Shown here: one piece after another, positions 9,201 through 19,313 of the stretch | How positions within the stretch are numbered: position 1 is the stretch's first letter | How the letters are laid out: the number at the start of each line of letters is the position of its first letter | NCBI GenBank assembly: GCA_903944165.1 | Contig: CAJAQT010000049.1 | Span: forward strand, 1-53,862 | Origin: an uncultured Methylococcaceae bacterium | Lineage (GTDB): Bacteria > Pseudomonadota > Gammaproteobacteria > Methylococcales > Methylomonadaceae | Direction: 5' to 3' | Length of the DNA: 53,862 nucleotides | Program-made: the position numbers and the translations under genes | The notes under the pieces: model-generated | The model's database searches: none | What the model was told of the DNA's origin: nothing | The model's input: only the letters and a program-made list of their open reading frames with translations

Positions 9201-9863
9201 ATGAAAATATTTCTATTTTGGTGTTTTTTATGGTTGCCTGTTAGCACCCTAGCCGCACCCCTTGAGGACACAATTAATACCTTTGAAAGTGCCTGGGCGG
9301 CTATTTATTATCGCCAAGACAATACCGCAAAAGTACGTGATTATGATCAATTACTGCTCACTATAAAAAACAGTTATGCAGACTACCCTCACCAACCCGA
9401 GCTTATTTTTTTTGAGGCGCTAGTCACTGCCAGCCGTGCCGAATATATTGATCCACTTGCTGCATTAGACAGCATTGCTTATGTCCGCACGATTCTTAGC
9501 CAAATTATCACGATCAAGCCTACCACTATGGCGGGTTCTGCGTATGTAGTGTTGGCTACGTTATACCACCAAGCACCGGCTTGGCCGATTGCCTTTGGTG
9601 ATGATAAAAAAGCTGAAGAATTTTTTAAAACAGCACTGATCATTAATCCAAATAGTCTGGATGGCAACTATTATTATGGGCAATTTTTGGTCGCTAAAAA
9701 CGCGCTTAAAGAAGCTGAGTTTTATTTTAAGCAAGCACTTAATATCCCGCTTCGTCCCACACAATTATTAACAGATTCGCGCTTACGTCTTGCCGCACAA
9801 CAGGCACTCACGCAACTCATGCAACAGCAAGAAAAGTCTTGGTCGGCGCGTAAACAAGAATAA
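9201..9863 (+). CDS. exported TPR-like protein
   Basis: Signal peptide; 'AEEFFKTALIINPNSLDGNYYYGQFLVAKNALKEAEFYFKQAL' TPR motif. Confidence 0.7.
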   Translation: MKIFLFWCFLWLPVSTLAAPLEDTINTFESAWAAIYYRQDNTAKVRDYDQLLLTIKNSYADYPHQPELIFFEALVTASRAEYIDPLAALDSIAYVRTILSQIITIKPTTMAGSAYVVLATLYHQAPAWPIAFGDDKKAEEFFKTALIINPNSLDGNYYYGQFLVAKNALKEAEFYFKQALNIPLRPTQLLTDSRLRLAAQQALTQLMQQQEKSWSARKQE

Positions 9864-9889
9864 TAACCTGAACCTTCAGTAAGTATAAA

Positions 9890-9922
9890 AGCCCACTATT
9901 AACACTAAAGTGGCTATTTTTT
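9890..9922 (+). terminator. rho-independent-like terminator
   Basis: AGCCCACT...AGTGGCT followed by ATTTTTTTC. Confidence 0.55.
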
Positions 9923-9983
9923 TCATCATGCTTTCTGATAAGATAACCAACAATCACAACAATTTAATTTTTTAGGATAGATT

Positions 9984-10307
9984 ATGGCTTTTGTCGTTAC
10001 AGAAAATTGTATCAAATGTAAATTTACTGACTGCGTTGATGTCTGCCCAGTCGATTGCTTTCACGTAGGGCCCAATTTTCTTGTTATTGATCCAGATGAA
10101 TGTATCGATTGCACCTTATGTGAACCAGAATGTCCCGCCAATGCTATTTTTTCAGAAGACGAAGTGCCTGAAGGTCAAGAAATCTTTATTCAGTTAAATG
10201 CTGACCTAGCCAAACAATGGCCTGTCATTACTGAAGTACAAAAACCCTTACCTGAAGCCGAAGAATGGAATGGCAAAGAAGGTAAAATCGAATTTTTAGA
10301 AAGATAA
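9984..10307 (+). CDS. fdxA: 7Fe ferredoxin FdxA
   Basis: '[43 protein letters not shown]'. Confidence 0.95.
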   Translation: MAFVVTENCIKCKFTDCVDVCPVDCFHVGPNFLVIDPDECIDCTLCEPECPANAIFSEDEVPEGQEIFIQLNADLAKQWPVITEVQKPLPEAEEWNGKEGKIEFLER

Positions 10308-10353
10308 CGGTTTACCCACACACTTATTTCCCTTAACAACCCACGTTTACTCT

Positions 10354-11772
10354 GTGAGTACACTAGAAACCAAGGATAGCCCCCCTGTCACTATGACCCC
10401 AAAACTGTATATTCAAACCAATGGCTGTCAGATGAATGACTATGATTCTGACAAAATGCGTGATGTTTTGCATGCTTCACATGGCTTTGAATTAGTCGAT
10501 GATCCTAAGCAAGCTGATGTCTTATTACTAAACACCTGCTCAATTCGTGAAAAAGCTCAAGAAAAAGTGTTCTCTGCATTAGGCAAATGGCGCATTATTA
10601 AAACCAAACGTCCAAACGTTATCATTGGCGTTGGTGGTTGCGTTGCGAGTCAAGAAGGTGCTGATTTACAAAAGCGCGCGCCTTTTGTTGATATAGTGTT
10701 TGGTCCGCAAACTTTACATCGCTTACCACAGCTTTTAGATCAAGTGCGCCTGCAACAAAAACCAGTCGTAGATATTTCCTTTCCTGAAATAGAAAAATTT
10801 GATGCCCTTCCAGAGCCGCGTGCAGAAGGCGTAAAAGCCTTTGTGTCAGTGATGGAAGGCTGTAGTAAATATTGCTCATTTTGTGTCGTGCCGTATACAC
10901 GCGGCGAAGAAATCAGTCGTCCTGTTAACGATGTTATCGCAGAAATACGCGCTTTAGCGAAACAAGGCGTGCGCGAAGTTAATTTACTGGGACAAAATGT
11001 TAATGCCTACCGTGGTGCTTTGGCTGATGGCGATATTGCCGAATTTTCCTTATTACTGCATTGTGTTGCCGCCATTGAGGGCATTGATAGAATTCGTTTT
11101 ACTACCTCTCACCCTGTTGAATTCACAGACAGTTTAATTGAAGCCTTTGCTGAAATACCCAAATTAGTCAATCATTTACATCTTCCTGTACAAAGTGGCA
11201 GTAATCGTATTTTAAAAATGATGAAACGCGGTCATCAGCGTGAAGATTATATTGAAACTATCCGTAAATTACGTCTTGTGCGTCCAGATATATGCCTTTC
11301 CTCAGACTTTATTATTGGTTTTCCAGGCGAAACAGACGCTGAATTTGAAGAAACTATGGACTTTATCAACGACATTGGTTTTGATTTATCCTTTAGCTTT
11401 ATTTACAGCCCCCGACCTGGCACACCCGCTGCCGATTTAGTTGATGATATTGCGCCTGAGATTAAAAAGCAGCGTTTAGAACGTTTTCAACAACGCATCA
11501 ACGAAATGACTGCGGCAATCTCCCACAGCATGATTGATACCGTACAAACTGTTTTAGTTGAAGGCCAAGCGAAAAAAAATCCCCTGCAAATGCAAGGGCG
11601 TACGGAAAATAATCGGGTGGTTAATTTTATTGGTCATCCACGCTTAGCAGGACATTTTGTCGATGTTTACATCGCCGAAGCCTTGCCCAATTCATTACGC
11701 GGTCGCTTAATAAGCACCGCAGATTCGCTCATAAATACTGACTCCACAGCACCCACTCAGCAATACGCATGA
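10354..11772 (+). CDS. miaB: tRNA-2-methylthio-N6-dimethylallyladenosine synthase MiaB
   Basis: '[17 protein letters not shown]', '[18 protein letters not shown]', TRAM-type C terminus; ATG at 10393 is an alternative start. Confidence 0.95.
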   Translation: MSTLETKDSPPVTMTPKLYIQTNGCQMNDYDSDKMRDVLHASHGFELVDDPKQADVLLLNTCSIREKAQEKVFSALGKWRIIKTKRPNVIIGVGGCVASQEGADLQKRAPFVDIVFGPQTLHRLPQLLDQVRLQQKPVVDISFPEIEKFDALPEPRAEGVKAFVSVMEGCSKYCSFCVVPYTRGEEISRPVNDVIAEIRALAKQGVREVNLLGQNVNAYRGALADGDIAEFSLLLHCVAAIEGIDRIRFTTSHPVEFTDSLIEAFAEIPKLVNHLHLPVQSGSNRILKMMKRGHQREDYIETIRKLRLVRPDICLSSDFIIGFPGETDAEFEETMDFINDIGFDLSFSFIYSPRPGTPAADLVDDIAPEIKKQRLERFQQRINEMTAAISHSMIDTVQTVLVEGQAKKNPLQMQGRTENNRVVNFIGHPRLAGHFVDVYIAEALPNSLRGRLISTADSLINTDSTAPTQQYA

Positions 11773-12740
11773 TTACCAACGACCTAACGTTATTGCCCAA
11801 TGATAGCCAACGGTTAGCTAATTTTTGTGGTCAACTTGATAGCCATCTTCGTCAAATTGAACGCCGCTTACAGGTGGATATTGCTAATCGCGGTAATCTT
11901 TTTAAAATCACTGGTCAGGAAGCCGCTGTCAACGCCGCGAGTGCAGTGCTAAATACCCTCTTTGCAAGCACTGAAAAAGAACAATTAACGGCAGAATTAA
12001 TTCATTTAGCCATGCAAGAAGCCTCGATAGAATTGTCATTAACGGCTACTGAATTAGCCCCCGAACCCACGCCGCTCAGCATTAAAACTAAATGCGGCAT
12101 GATTAAAGGGCGAGGGATAAATCAACAACTCTACCTAAACAAAATTGTGAGTCATGATATTAATTTTGGTGTGGGACCAGCAGGTACGGGTAAAACTTTT
12201 TTAGCCGTGGCGTGTGCCATTGATGCCTTACAAAATGAAAAAGTTAGAAAAATTATTTTAGTTCGTCCCGCTGTCGAAGCAGGTGAAAAATTAGGCTTTT
12301 TGCCTGGCGATATGGCGCAAAAGGTCGATCCTTATCTGCGCCCACTTTACGATGCTCTTTACGACATGCTGGGCAACGAACGCGTTGAAAAAATGATTGA
12401 ACGCGGCATTATTGAGGTCGCGCCGTTGGCGTTTATGCGTGGCCGCACCTTAAACGATGCTTTTATTATTTTAGATGAAGCACAAAATACTACGGTTGAA
12501 CAAATTAAAATGTTTTTAACGCGCGTGGGCTTTGGCTCAATTGCCGTTGTCACGGGCGATCTTACTCAAATCGATTTGCCTTCTGAAAAAACCTCAGGTT
12601 TACGCCATGCCTTGGACGTGCTTAAAGACATCAACGGCATTAGCTTTACCTTTTTTAAGGCTCATGATGTGGTCCGCCATCCTTTAGTGCAACGCATTGT
12701 CAGCGCTTATGAACATTACGAACAACAACTAAAAAAATAA
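11769..12740 (+). CDS. ybeZ: PhoH-like ATPase
   Basis: '[24 protein letters not shown]', '[26 protein letters not shown]', upstream of ybeY. Confidence 0.93.
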   Translation: MITNDLTLLPNDSQRLANFCGQLDSHLRQIERRLQVDIANRGNLFKITGQEAAVNAASAVLNTLFASTEKEQLTAELIHLAMQEASIELSLTATELAPEPTPLSIKTKCGMIKGRGINQQLYLNKIVSHDINFGVGPAGTGKTFLAVACAIDALQNEKVRKIILVRPAVEAGEKLGFLPGDMAQKVDPYLRPLYDALYDMLGNERVEKMIERGIIEVAPLAFMRGRTLNDAFIILDEAQNTTVEQIKMFLTRVGFGSIAVVTGDLTQIDLPSEKTSGLRHALDVLKDINGISFTFFKAHDVVRHPLVQRIVSAYEHYEQQLKK

Positions 12741-13210
12741 TGAGCTTACTAGAAATCCAAACGCTATTCAGCTCAACACATCAGCCTAGTGATGCGCAAT
12801 TACAACAATGGGTTGACGCAGTATTAATCGACAGTCACCCCGATGGCGAGGTGCTTATTCGTATTGTTGATGAACAAGAAAGCAGCACACTTAACGAACA
12901 CTATCGGCATAAAAAAGGGCCCACAAATATTCTTAGTTTTCCTTTTGACGCCCCCCCTATTCCAGGTTTTCATTCTGATATGTTAGGTGATTTAGTGATC
13001 TGCGCCCCCGTATTAGCCCAAGAAGCGTGTGCGCAAAATAAACGTATTACTGCCCATTGGGCACATATTGTTATTCATGGTGTTTTGCATTTACTTGGCT
13101 ATGATCACCTTGAAGAAGACGATGCCACGCTTATGGAACAAAAAGAAATTACCCTTTTAGCAACCTTAAATTTCGGGAACCCTTACCAAGATGAACACAC
13201 CAATAAGTGA
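12740..13210 (+). CDS. ybeY: endoribonuclease YbeY
   Basis: 'HWAHIVIHGVLHLLGYDH' metal-binding motif. Confidence 0.95.
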   Translation: MSLLEIQTLFSSTHQPSDAQLQQWVDAVLIDSHPDGEVLIRIVDEQESSTLNEHYRHKKGPTNILSFPFDAPPIPGFHSDMLGDLVICAPVLAQEACAQNKRITAHWAHIVIHGVLHLLGYDHLEEDDATLMEQKEITLLATLNFGNPYQDEHTNK

Positions 13211-14042
13211 AGATCAACCTCCAAGTAGACACTCCCCTCAGAAAAGTTGGGTAGAAAAAATAAGCCACTTACTGACCGGGGAGCCTCAAGATATTGAAGA
13301 CTTATTAGAAATACTTAGAGAAGCACGTGAAAATCATTTACTTGATACCGACGCGTTACTCATGATTGAAGGTGTGCTGCAAGTTACCCAAATGCGGGTG
13401 CGAGACATCATGATTCCTCGCGTACAAATGGTTGTTTTACCAAAAGATGCGCCAATAGAATCGATATTCCCCTTGGTTATTGAATTTTGTCATTCTCGCT
13501 ACCCAGTAATTGAAGAAGACCGAAGCAACATTGTGGGTATATTACTTGCCAAAGATTTACTCTCGCATGTCTTACAGAATAAAGCCCTAACAGTTGAACA
13601 AATCATGCGCCCTGCCTGTTTTGTTCCTGAAAGTAAACGGCTCAATGTGTTGTTAAAAGAGCTTCGTACCAAAGGCAATCACATGGCGATTGTTGTTGAT
13701 GAATACGGACAAACCGCAGGCTTAGTCACTATCGAAGATTTACTTGAACAAATTGTGGGCGAAATAGAAGACGAGCATGACGAATATGAAGATGAAAATT
13801 ACGTCATTGAAAAAAATGCGCATGAATTCATGGTTAAAGCATTAATGCCCATTGAAGAATTTGACATCTATTTTTCCACACAATTTACTTCAGATGAATT
13901 TGATACTATCGGAGGCTTTATCGTTAGTCACCTAGAACACATGCCTAAAAAAGGTGAAAGCTTTGAAATTAATACTTTACGTTTTCAAATCATTCAAGCT
14001 GATAGTCGCCGCCTCCACTTAATTAAACTGAAAATACTCTAA
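13191..14042 (+). CDS. corC: HlyC/CorC family CBS-domain protein
   Basis: 'TQMRVRDIMIPRVQM', 'GNHMAIVVDEYGQTAGLVTIEDLLEQIVGEIEDEHD'. Confidence 0.92.
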   Translation: MNTPISEDQPPSRHSPQKSWVEKISHLLTGEPQDIEDLLEILREARENHLLDTDALLMIEGVLQVTQMRVRDIMIPRVQMVVLPKDAPIESIFPLVIEFCHSRYPVIEEDRSNIVGILLAKDLLSHVLQNKALTVEQIMRPACFVPESKRLNVLLKELRTKGNHMAIVVDEYGQTAGLVTIEDLLEQIVGEIEDEHDEYEDENYVIEKNAHEFMVKALMPIEEFDIYFSTQFTSDEFDTIGGFIVSHLEHMPKKGESFEINTLRFQIIQADSRRLHLIKLKIL

Positions 14043-14044
14043 CT

Positions 14045-15106
14045 ATGACTCAACACCCTCTTACAATTTTGGTTACAGGAGGTGCAGGTTACATTGGCAG
14101 TCATGCTTGCGTTGAACTTTTGCAAGCCGGTTATCAAGTTGTTGTCATTGACAACCTCTGCAACAGCAAACCAGAAGCACTCACACGAATAGAATACATC
14201 ACGGGTAAAACGCTTCGTTTTTACCACCAGGACCTGCGCGACAAAACTGCTTTAGCCGCTATATTCGCCACAGAAACCATTGATGCAGTGATGCATTTTG
14301 CAGGGTTAAAAGCGGTCGGGGAATCTTGCCAAAAGCCACAGCTGTATTACGATAATAATGTCTATGGCAGCTTATCGTTATTTGAAGCAATGGCAGCGGC
14401 TAAGGTTAAAAATCTTATTTTTAGTTCTTCAGCCACGGTCTATCAAGAAACCGATCAGCGGCAATATAGCGAAAACCATCCCTTAGGTGCGATTAATCCG
14501 TATGGTCGCACTAAAGCCATGATTGAAGAAATCTTGCGTGACTTAGCTAATGCAGATACCGAAATTAATGCAGAAAATCCTTGGAAAATCATCCTGCTTC
14601 GTTACTTCAATCCAATTGGTGCCCATGAAAGCGGCATGATTGGCGAAGATCCCGATGGCATTCCCAACAATCTATTACCGTATATTTCCCAAGTTGCCAT
14701 TGGTAAATTAGCGCAATTATCAGTTTTTGGTAATGACTACCCAACCCCAGACGGCACGGGTATTAGAGATTATATTCACGTAGTTGATTTGGTAAAAGGG
14801 CACCTTAAAGCACTGGCGGCCTTAACCACGGAGCACTTTAACAACGGTGGCTGCAAAGCTTATAATTTAGGTGGCGGACACGGTTACAGTGTCATGGAAA
14901 TAATTCATGCCTTTGAAAGAGTCCTTGGCAGACCCATTCAGTACAGCATCGCACCACGTCGTGCGGGTGATTTAGCAGAATATTTTGCCAATCCCAAGCT
15001 CGCGCTTAACGAACTTAACTGGCAAGTAGAAAAAACACTTCATGATATGGTTGCAGACACGTGGAACTGGCAAACTAAAAATCCTTATGGCTATAACAGT
15101 CCATAA
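14045..15106 (+). CDS. galE: UDP-glucose 4-epimerase
   Basis: 'VTGGAGYIGSHACVELL', 'SSSATVYQETDQRQYSE..NPYGRTK', 'YNLGGGHGYSV'. Confidence 0.94.
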   Translation: MTQHPLTILVTGGAGYIGSHACVELLQAGYQVVVIDNLCNSKPEALTRIEYITGKTLRFYHQDLRDKTALAAIFATETIDAVMHFAGLKAVGESCQKPQLYYDNNVYGSLSLFEAMAAAKVKNLIFSSSATVYQETDQRQYSENHPLGAINPYGRTKAMIEEILRDLANADTEINAENPWKIILLRYFNPIGAHESGMIGEDPDGIPNNLLPYISQVAIGKLAQLSVFGNDYPTPDGTGIRDYIHVVDLVKGHLKALAALTTEHFNNGGCKAYNLGGGHGYSVMEIIHAFERVLGRPIQYSIAPRRAGDLAEYFANPKLALNELNWQVEKTLHDMVADTWNWQTKNPYGYNSP

Positions 15107-15170
15107 TCAATAATAAACCACGCCTTCAGTAATTCTTAGTATGACAATGACAGTTAAGTAACTGTAAAAA

Positions 15171-15224
15171 GGAGTAAAAAGGCTTTAGCCTGTTTTTAAG
15201 CAATGACTAAAGCCATTGGACTCC
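15171..15224 (+). repeat. two-stage hairpin between galE and argC (terminator/leader or palindromic repeat)
   Basis: GGAGT-aaaaa-GGCTTTAG...CTAAAGCC-attgg-ACTCC. Confidence 0.6.
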
Positions 15225-15291
15225 GTATTTTCCAATTTGAATAGTATTATAATACCGCACCATTTTTTACTACTCATCACAAGGAATTAAC

Positions 15292-16329
15292 ATGATTGAA
15301 GCAGGTATAGTTGGCGGCACGGGTTATACAGGTGTTGAACTACTCCGCATTTTAAGCCATCACCCTAACGTTAACATTCGTGTTGTAACTTCACGCACTG
15401 ATGCGGGCACACCTGTTGCAGATGTTTACCCAAACTTACGTCACCATCTTAATCTTAGCTTTAGCTCACCTGAGCTACATTTATTAGCAGAATGTGATCT
15501 TGTGTTTTTTGCAACACCCAATGGCATCGCCATGCAAATGGTTGATGCGTTATTAAATAAAGGCGTTAAGGTCATCGATTTATCAGCAGACTTTCGTTTG
15601 CGCGACGTTGCCGAGTGGGAACGCTGGTATGGCATGAGCCATGCCTGCCCAGCACGACTAAAAGATGCCGTATATGGCTTACCAGAAATTCACCGTGCAC
15701 GCATTCAACAGGCACACTTGGTAGCCTGTGCAGGCTGTTATCCAACGGCTGTACAACTGGGTTTTTTACCGCTCTTAGAACAACAACTGTGCACAGAAAA
15801 CAGCGTCATTGCCGATGTAAAATCTGGGGTGAGTGGCGCTGGACGTAAAGCAGAACTCAGCACATTAATGAGTGAAACGGGCGAAAGCTTTAAAGCCTAC
15901 GCAGCCAGCGGTCATCGCCATTTACCTGAAATTACCCAAGGCTTAACGGATGCCGCTGGACAACCAATACAGTTAACGTTTGTGCCCCATTTGGTACCAA
16001 TGATTCGCGGCATTCATGCCACCTTGTACGCAAAAATCAGCTTAAATATATCATTAGAAGAAATTCATGCGCGTTATCAAGAGCGTTATCAGAATGAACC
16101 CTTTGTTGACGTATTACCGGTAAATTCACATCCTGATACCCGTAATGTGCGCGGCAGTAATTATTGTCAGATTGCTCTTCATCAGCCGCAAGGTTCAACG
16201 ACATTAGTTATATTATCGGTGCTTGATAATCTAGTAAAAGGCGCCTCAGGGCAAGCGGTTCAGATAATGAACTTAATGTACGACTTACCCGAAACCACCG
16301 GTTTAACTAATCCAGCACTGTATCCCTAA
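15292..16329 (+). CDS. argC: N-acetyl-gamma-glutamyl-phosphate reductase
   Basis: '[21 protein letters not shown]', '[18 protein letters not shown]', '[11 protein letters not shown]'. Confidence 0.96.
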   Translation: MIEAGIVGGTGYTGVELLRILSHHPNVNIRVVTSRTDAGTPVADVYPNLRHHLNLSFSSPELHLLAECDLVFFATPNGIAMQMVDALLNKGVKVIDLSADFRLRDVAEWERWYGMSHACPARLKDAVYGLPEIHRARIQQAHLVACAGCYPTAVQLGFLPLLEQQLCTENSVIADVKSGVSGAGRKAELSTLMSETGESFKAYAASGHRHLPEITQGLTDAAGQPIQLTFVPHLVPMIRGIHATLYAKISLNISLEEIHARYQERYQNEPFVDVLPVNSHPDTRNVRGSNYCQIALHQPQGSTTLVILSVLDNLVKGASGQAVQIMNLMYDLPETTGLTNPALYP

Positions 16330-16400
16330 CGACGTTACCCATAATAATTACTGAGCAACGTACTCATGCTCATCAGTCACAGCTTAAAAAGGACGCCACA

Positions 16401-17240
16401 ATGTCTGTTATCGATCGTTATGCGGTTTTTGGTCACCCAATTCAACACAGCAAATCGCCAAGAATTCATCGTTTATTTGCTGAGCAAACGGGACAAATAC
16501 TTAGCTACACGGCCCAAGAGGTTTTGCCTGAACATTTTCACCACGCCGTCAGCACTTTTTTTGCGAACGGCGGTAAAGGCATTAACTGCACCGTTCCCTT
16601 AAAAGAATTAGCATGGCAATATGCATGTCAAAGCACGCCTAGAGCCGCATTAAGTAAAGCAGTTAACACCTTGATTTTACAAGACGATGCTACTTTATTA
16701 GGTGACAACACCGATGGCTGCGGCTTACTCACCGACTTAACGGTTAATCATCAGATTACGCTAGCAGGACAACAGGTGTTAATCATTGGTGCAGGCGGCG
16801 CCAGTCGAGGCATTATTGCGCACTTAATCGCGGCAGATGTTGCCAGTATTATCATCGTCAATCGCACCCTTGAAAAAGCCATACAATTAGCGCATGAATT
16901 TAATCATAGTATCCCTGTTACAGGACTAGGTTTTGCAGACTTATCAGGCTATCAATTTGATCTTATTATCAATGCAACTTCTGCGAGCTTAACAAATCAA
17001 TTACCGCCCTTAAGTAATTATTTACTGGCTCCACAAGGTATTTGTTACGATTTAGCCTACAGCAATGAAGACACCGCCTTTGTTCGCTGGGGGCAACAGC
17101 AATTAGCCCAAAAAAGTCTGGACGGCTTAGGTATGTTGGTGGAGCAAGCAGCAGAAGCGTTTTTTCTGTGGCGTAAGGTGCGCCCAGATACGCAAACCGT
17201 TATCGCCTTATTAAATGCCGAACGCACCCACACACCATGA
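16401..17240 (+). CDS. aroE: shikimate dehydrogenase
   Basis: 'DRYAVFGHPIQHSKSPRIH', 'GINCTVPLKELA', 'LGDNTDGCGLL', 'IIGAGGASRGI'. Confidence 0.95.
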   Translation: MSVIDRYAVFGHPIQHSKSPRIHRLFAEQTGQILSYTAQEVLPEHFHHAVSTFFANGGKGINCTVPLKELAWQYACQSTPRAALSKAVNTLILQDDATLLGDNTDGCGLLTDLTVNHQITLAGQQVLIIGAGGASRGIIAHLIAADVASIIIVNRTLEKAIQLAHEFNHSIPVTGLGFADLSGYQFDLIINATSASLTNQLPPLSNYLLAPQGICYDLAYSNEDTAFVRWGQQQLAQKSLDGLGMLVEQAAEAFFLWRKVRPDTQTVIALLNAERTHTP

Positions 17241-17752
17241 AAACGCCCACGCTTAGCAACATAACAAAAACGGCACTGCTGCTAACATTAGGAGGCCTTG
17301 TTATTATTGCCCTTGTCACGCAATTGCGTTCACCACAAGCGCCCCTTGACGCAAGCTTTACAACCATACAAGGCAAGCTATTACAGCTAAGTGCATTACG
17401 CGGTAAGCCTGTACTGATCACCTTTTGGGCAACTGACTGCCCTAGCTGTATTAAAGAAATTCCCGACCTTATTCAATTGTATCAACGCTATCACCCACAA
17501 GGTTTTGAAAGCATTGCGGTCAGCATGTATTACGACATTCCTAGTCACGTCGTTGAAATGAGCCAGCATAAACAACTTCCCTACCCTATTGCCTTAGACC
17601 TTACGGGAACTTTGGCACGCATCTTTGGCAATGTGCAGGTTACGCCCACCAGCTTTTTATTAAGCCCAACGGGACACATAGTGCAACGCTACACGGGTGT
17701 AATAAATATGACCGACGTCGCCACTCAACTTGATATTTACCTTAAAGGCTAA
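17237..17752 (+). CDS. TlpA-family thiol:disulfide redox protein
   Basis: 'VLITFWATDCPSCIKEIPDL', 'VTPTSFLLSPTGHIV'. Confidence 0.9.
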   Translation: MKTPTLSNITKTALLLTLGGLVIIALVTQLRSPQAPLDASFTTIQGKLLQLSALRGKPVLITFWATDCPSCIKEIPDLIQLYQRYHPQGFESIAVSMYYDIPSHVVEMSQHKQLPYPIALDLTGTLARIFGNVQVTPTSFLLSPTGHIVQRYTGVINMTDVATQLDIYLKG

Positions 17753-17756
17753 AGCT

Positions 17757-18182
17757 ATGCTCTGGTTAAAAGCATTTCATCTTATTTTCATGGTTACTTG
17801 GTTTGCAGGATTATTTTATTTACCGCGTTTATTTGTTTACCACGCCATGAGTACCGATGAGATTAGTAACGACCGTTTTAAGGTAATGGAACGTAAACTA
17901 TTTTTTGGCATTATGACACCAGGCATGATAGCCACCTTAATCTTTGGTATCTGGATGTTAAGCACGGGCGGCTGGGCAATGTATGGACACAGTGGCTGGC
18001 TACATGCCAAATTACTGTTATTGCTAGGTTTAGTTATTTATCACTATTACTGCGGGGTATGGTTGCAGTTGTTTAAACATGATTGCAATATGCACTCTCA
18101 TATTTACTATCGCTGGATGAACGAAGTGCCTGTGCTATGTTTACTTGGCATTATTATTTTAGCGGTAGTGAAACCTTTTTAA
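17757..18182 (+). CDS. hemJ: HemJ-like protoporphyrinogen oxidase
   Basis: 'LWLKAFHLIFMVTWFAGLFYLPRLFVYH', 'WLHAKLLLLLGLVIYHYYCG', 'NEVPVLCLLGIIILAVVKPF'. Confidence 0.88.
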   Translation: MLWLKAFHLIFMVTWFAGLFYLPRLFVYHAMSTDEISNDRFKVMERKLFFGIMTPGMIATLIFGIWMLSTGGWAMYGHSGWLHAKLLLLLGLVIYHYYCGVWLQLFKHDCNMHSHIYYRWMNEVPVLCLLGIIILAVVKPF

Positions 18183-18459
18183 ACGCGTGGCAACACACGC
18201 AATCATCTAACATATTAGTTGATGACACTAACGCCAATTTTTGCTGGCGAGTGAGTTTTTTAATTGCTGCTTCGCGCTGACTAGCAGACTGCCTAGTGTG
18301 TCCCGCTTCAATAAACAGCAATTGTTTAGGGCTGCGTCCACGAAAATATTTGGCACCTTTTTGTGCTGCATGTTGATGAAAGCGTCTGGACACATCTGTT
18401 GAAATCCCTGTATAAAGCGTGTTATCCGTACATAAAATTATATAAACAGACCAGTTCAT
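18154..18459 (-). CDS. GIY-YIG nuclease family protein
   Basis: 'WSVYIILCTDNTLYTGISTDVSRRFHQH', 'KYFRGRSPKQLLF'. Confidence 0.92.
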   Translation of the reverse strand: MNWSVYIILCTDNTLYTGISTDVSRRFHQHAAQKGAKYFRGRSPKQLLFIEAGHTRQSASQREAAIKKLTRQQKLALVSSTNMLDDCVCCHAFKKVSLPLK

Positions 18460-18484
18460 TGTTCTTATTGACTAAAATTGACTT

Positions 18485-18964
18485 ATGGAAAATATCATTA
18501 CGCACTCTACCGCACTTGAAGCATTAACAAAACCCATATTAGGCTGGCGAGAATGGGCAACATTGCCCGAACTCAAACTTTCTGACATTAAAGCCAAAAT
18601 TGATACGGGTGCGCGCTCTTCTGCATTGCACGCGTTTGCCATTGAGCCTTATAAAAAGAACGGTCAACAATGGGTGATGTTTGCCATTCATCCTATACAA
18701 CATGACGTAACTACGATTGTTGAATGCCATGCTCAAATAAAAGACCGACGTATTGTCTCAGATTCAGGTGGACACAAACAAAAACGCTATGTGATAGAAA
18801 CGCCTCTTATTTTAGGGACGCACTTGCTGAAGGCAGAAGTCACCTTAACCAATCGGGATAGTATGTTATTTCGTTTATTAATTGGACGCACAGCAATGAG
18901 CAATCGCTTTTTGATTGATCCCAATGCCTCGTTTGTACAAGGCAACCCCAACCAAGATCATTGA
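18485..18964 (+). CDS. putative ATP-dependent zinc protease (retropepsin-like, RimK-associated family)
   Basis: 'GWREWATLPELKLSDIKAKIDTGARSSALHA', 'LIGRTAMSNRFLIDP'. Confidence 0.9.
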   Translation: MENIITHSTALEALTKPILGWREWATLPELKLSDIKAKIDTGARSSALHAFAIEPYKKNGQQWVMFAIHPIQHDVTTIVECHAQIKDRRIVSDSGGHKQKRYVIETPLILGTHLLKAEVTLTNRDSMLFRLLIGRTAMSNRFLIDPNASFVQGNPNQDH

Positions 18965-19125
18965 CGTTTGGGTTAAGACCTAAACATAGGCCGTATAGTT
19001 TCAGCAATTTTTATTATGACCATTACCGTAAACACGAGGCCAAATAACACGAAAAAAGCTGAAGCTTTTTTACTCCAGTGATAATCAACGCCTCCTTTAG
19101 CTTTATTAAATCCCTCATGATTGCG

Positions 19126-19160
19126 GCCCTAATTTAATAAATAATTCAGGGCTATTTTTT
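19126..19160 (+). terminator. possible rho-independent terminator
   Basis: GCCCTaatt...aattcAGGGC followed by TATTTTTT. Confidence 0.5.
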
Positions 19161-19313
19161 GTCATATTCTGAATAGCTTGAGGAGGTGAGCTGCCCAACG
19201 GACATTAACTGAGTTAAAAGTGAACGTCTCATTAACGATGAAATGAGTATTGAGCGCAGGCACTACATTTTTACAATGCCCCTTGGGTACTCTTTGCCAA
19301 AGATGGATTACTT

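Noticed and set aside
15150-15260. ARG box for ArgR upstream of argC
   Set aside because: Only a weak half-site (TTGAATAGTATTATAATA) is present; not enough to call.
19180-19313. Riboswitch-like leader upstream of the chemoreceptor
   Set aside because: Contains short G/C-rich words but I could not fit any known riboswitch core (c-di-GMP, TPP, cobalamin) or a convincing pairing scheme.
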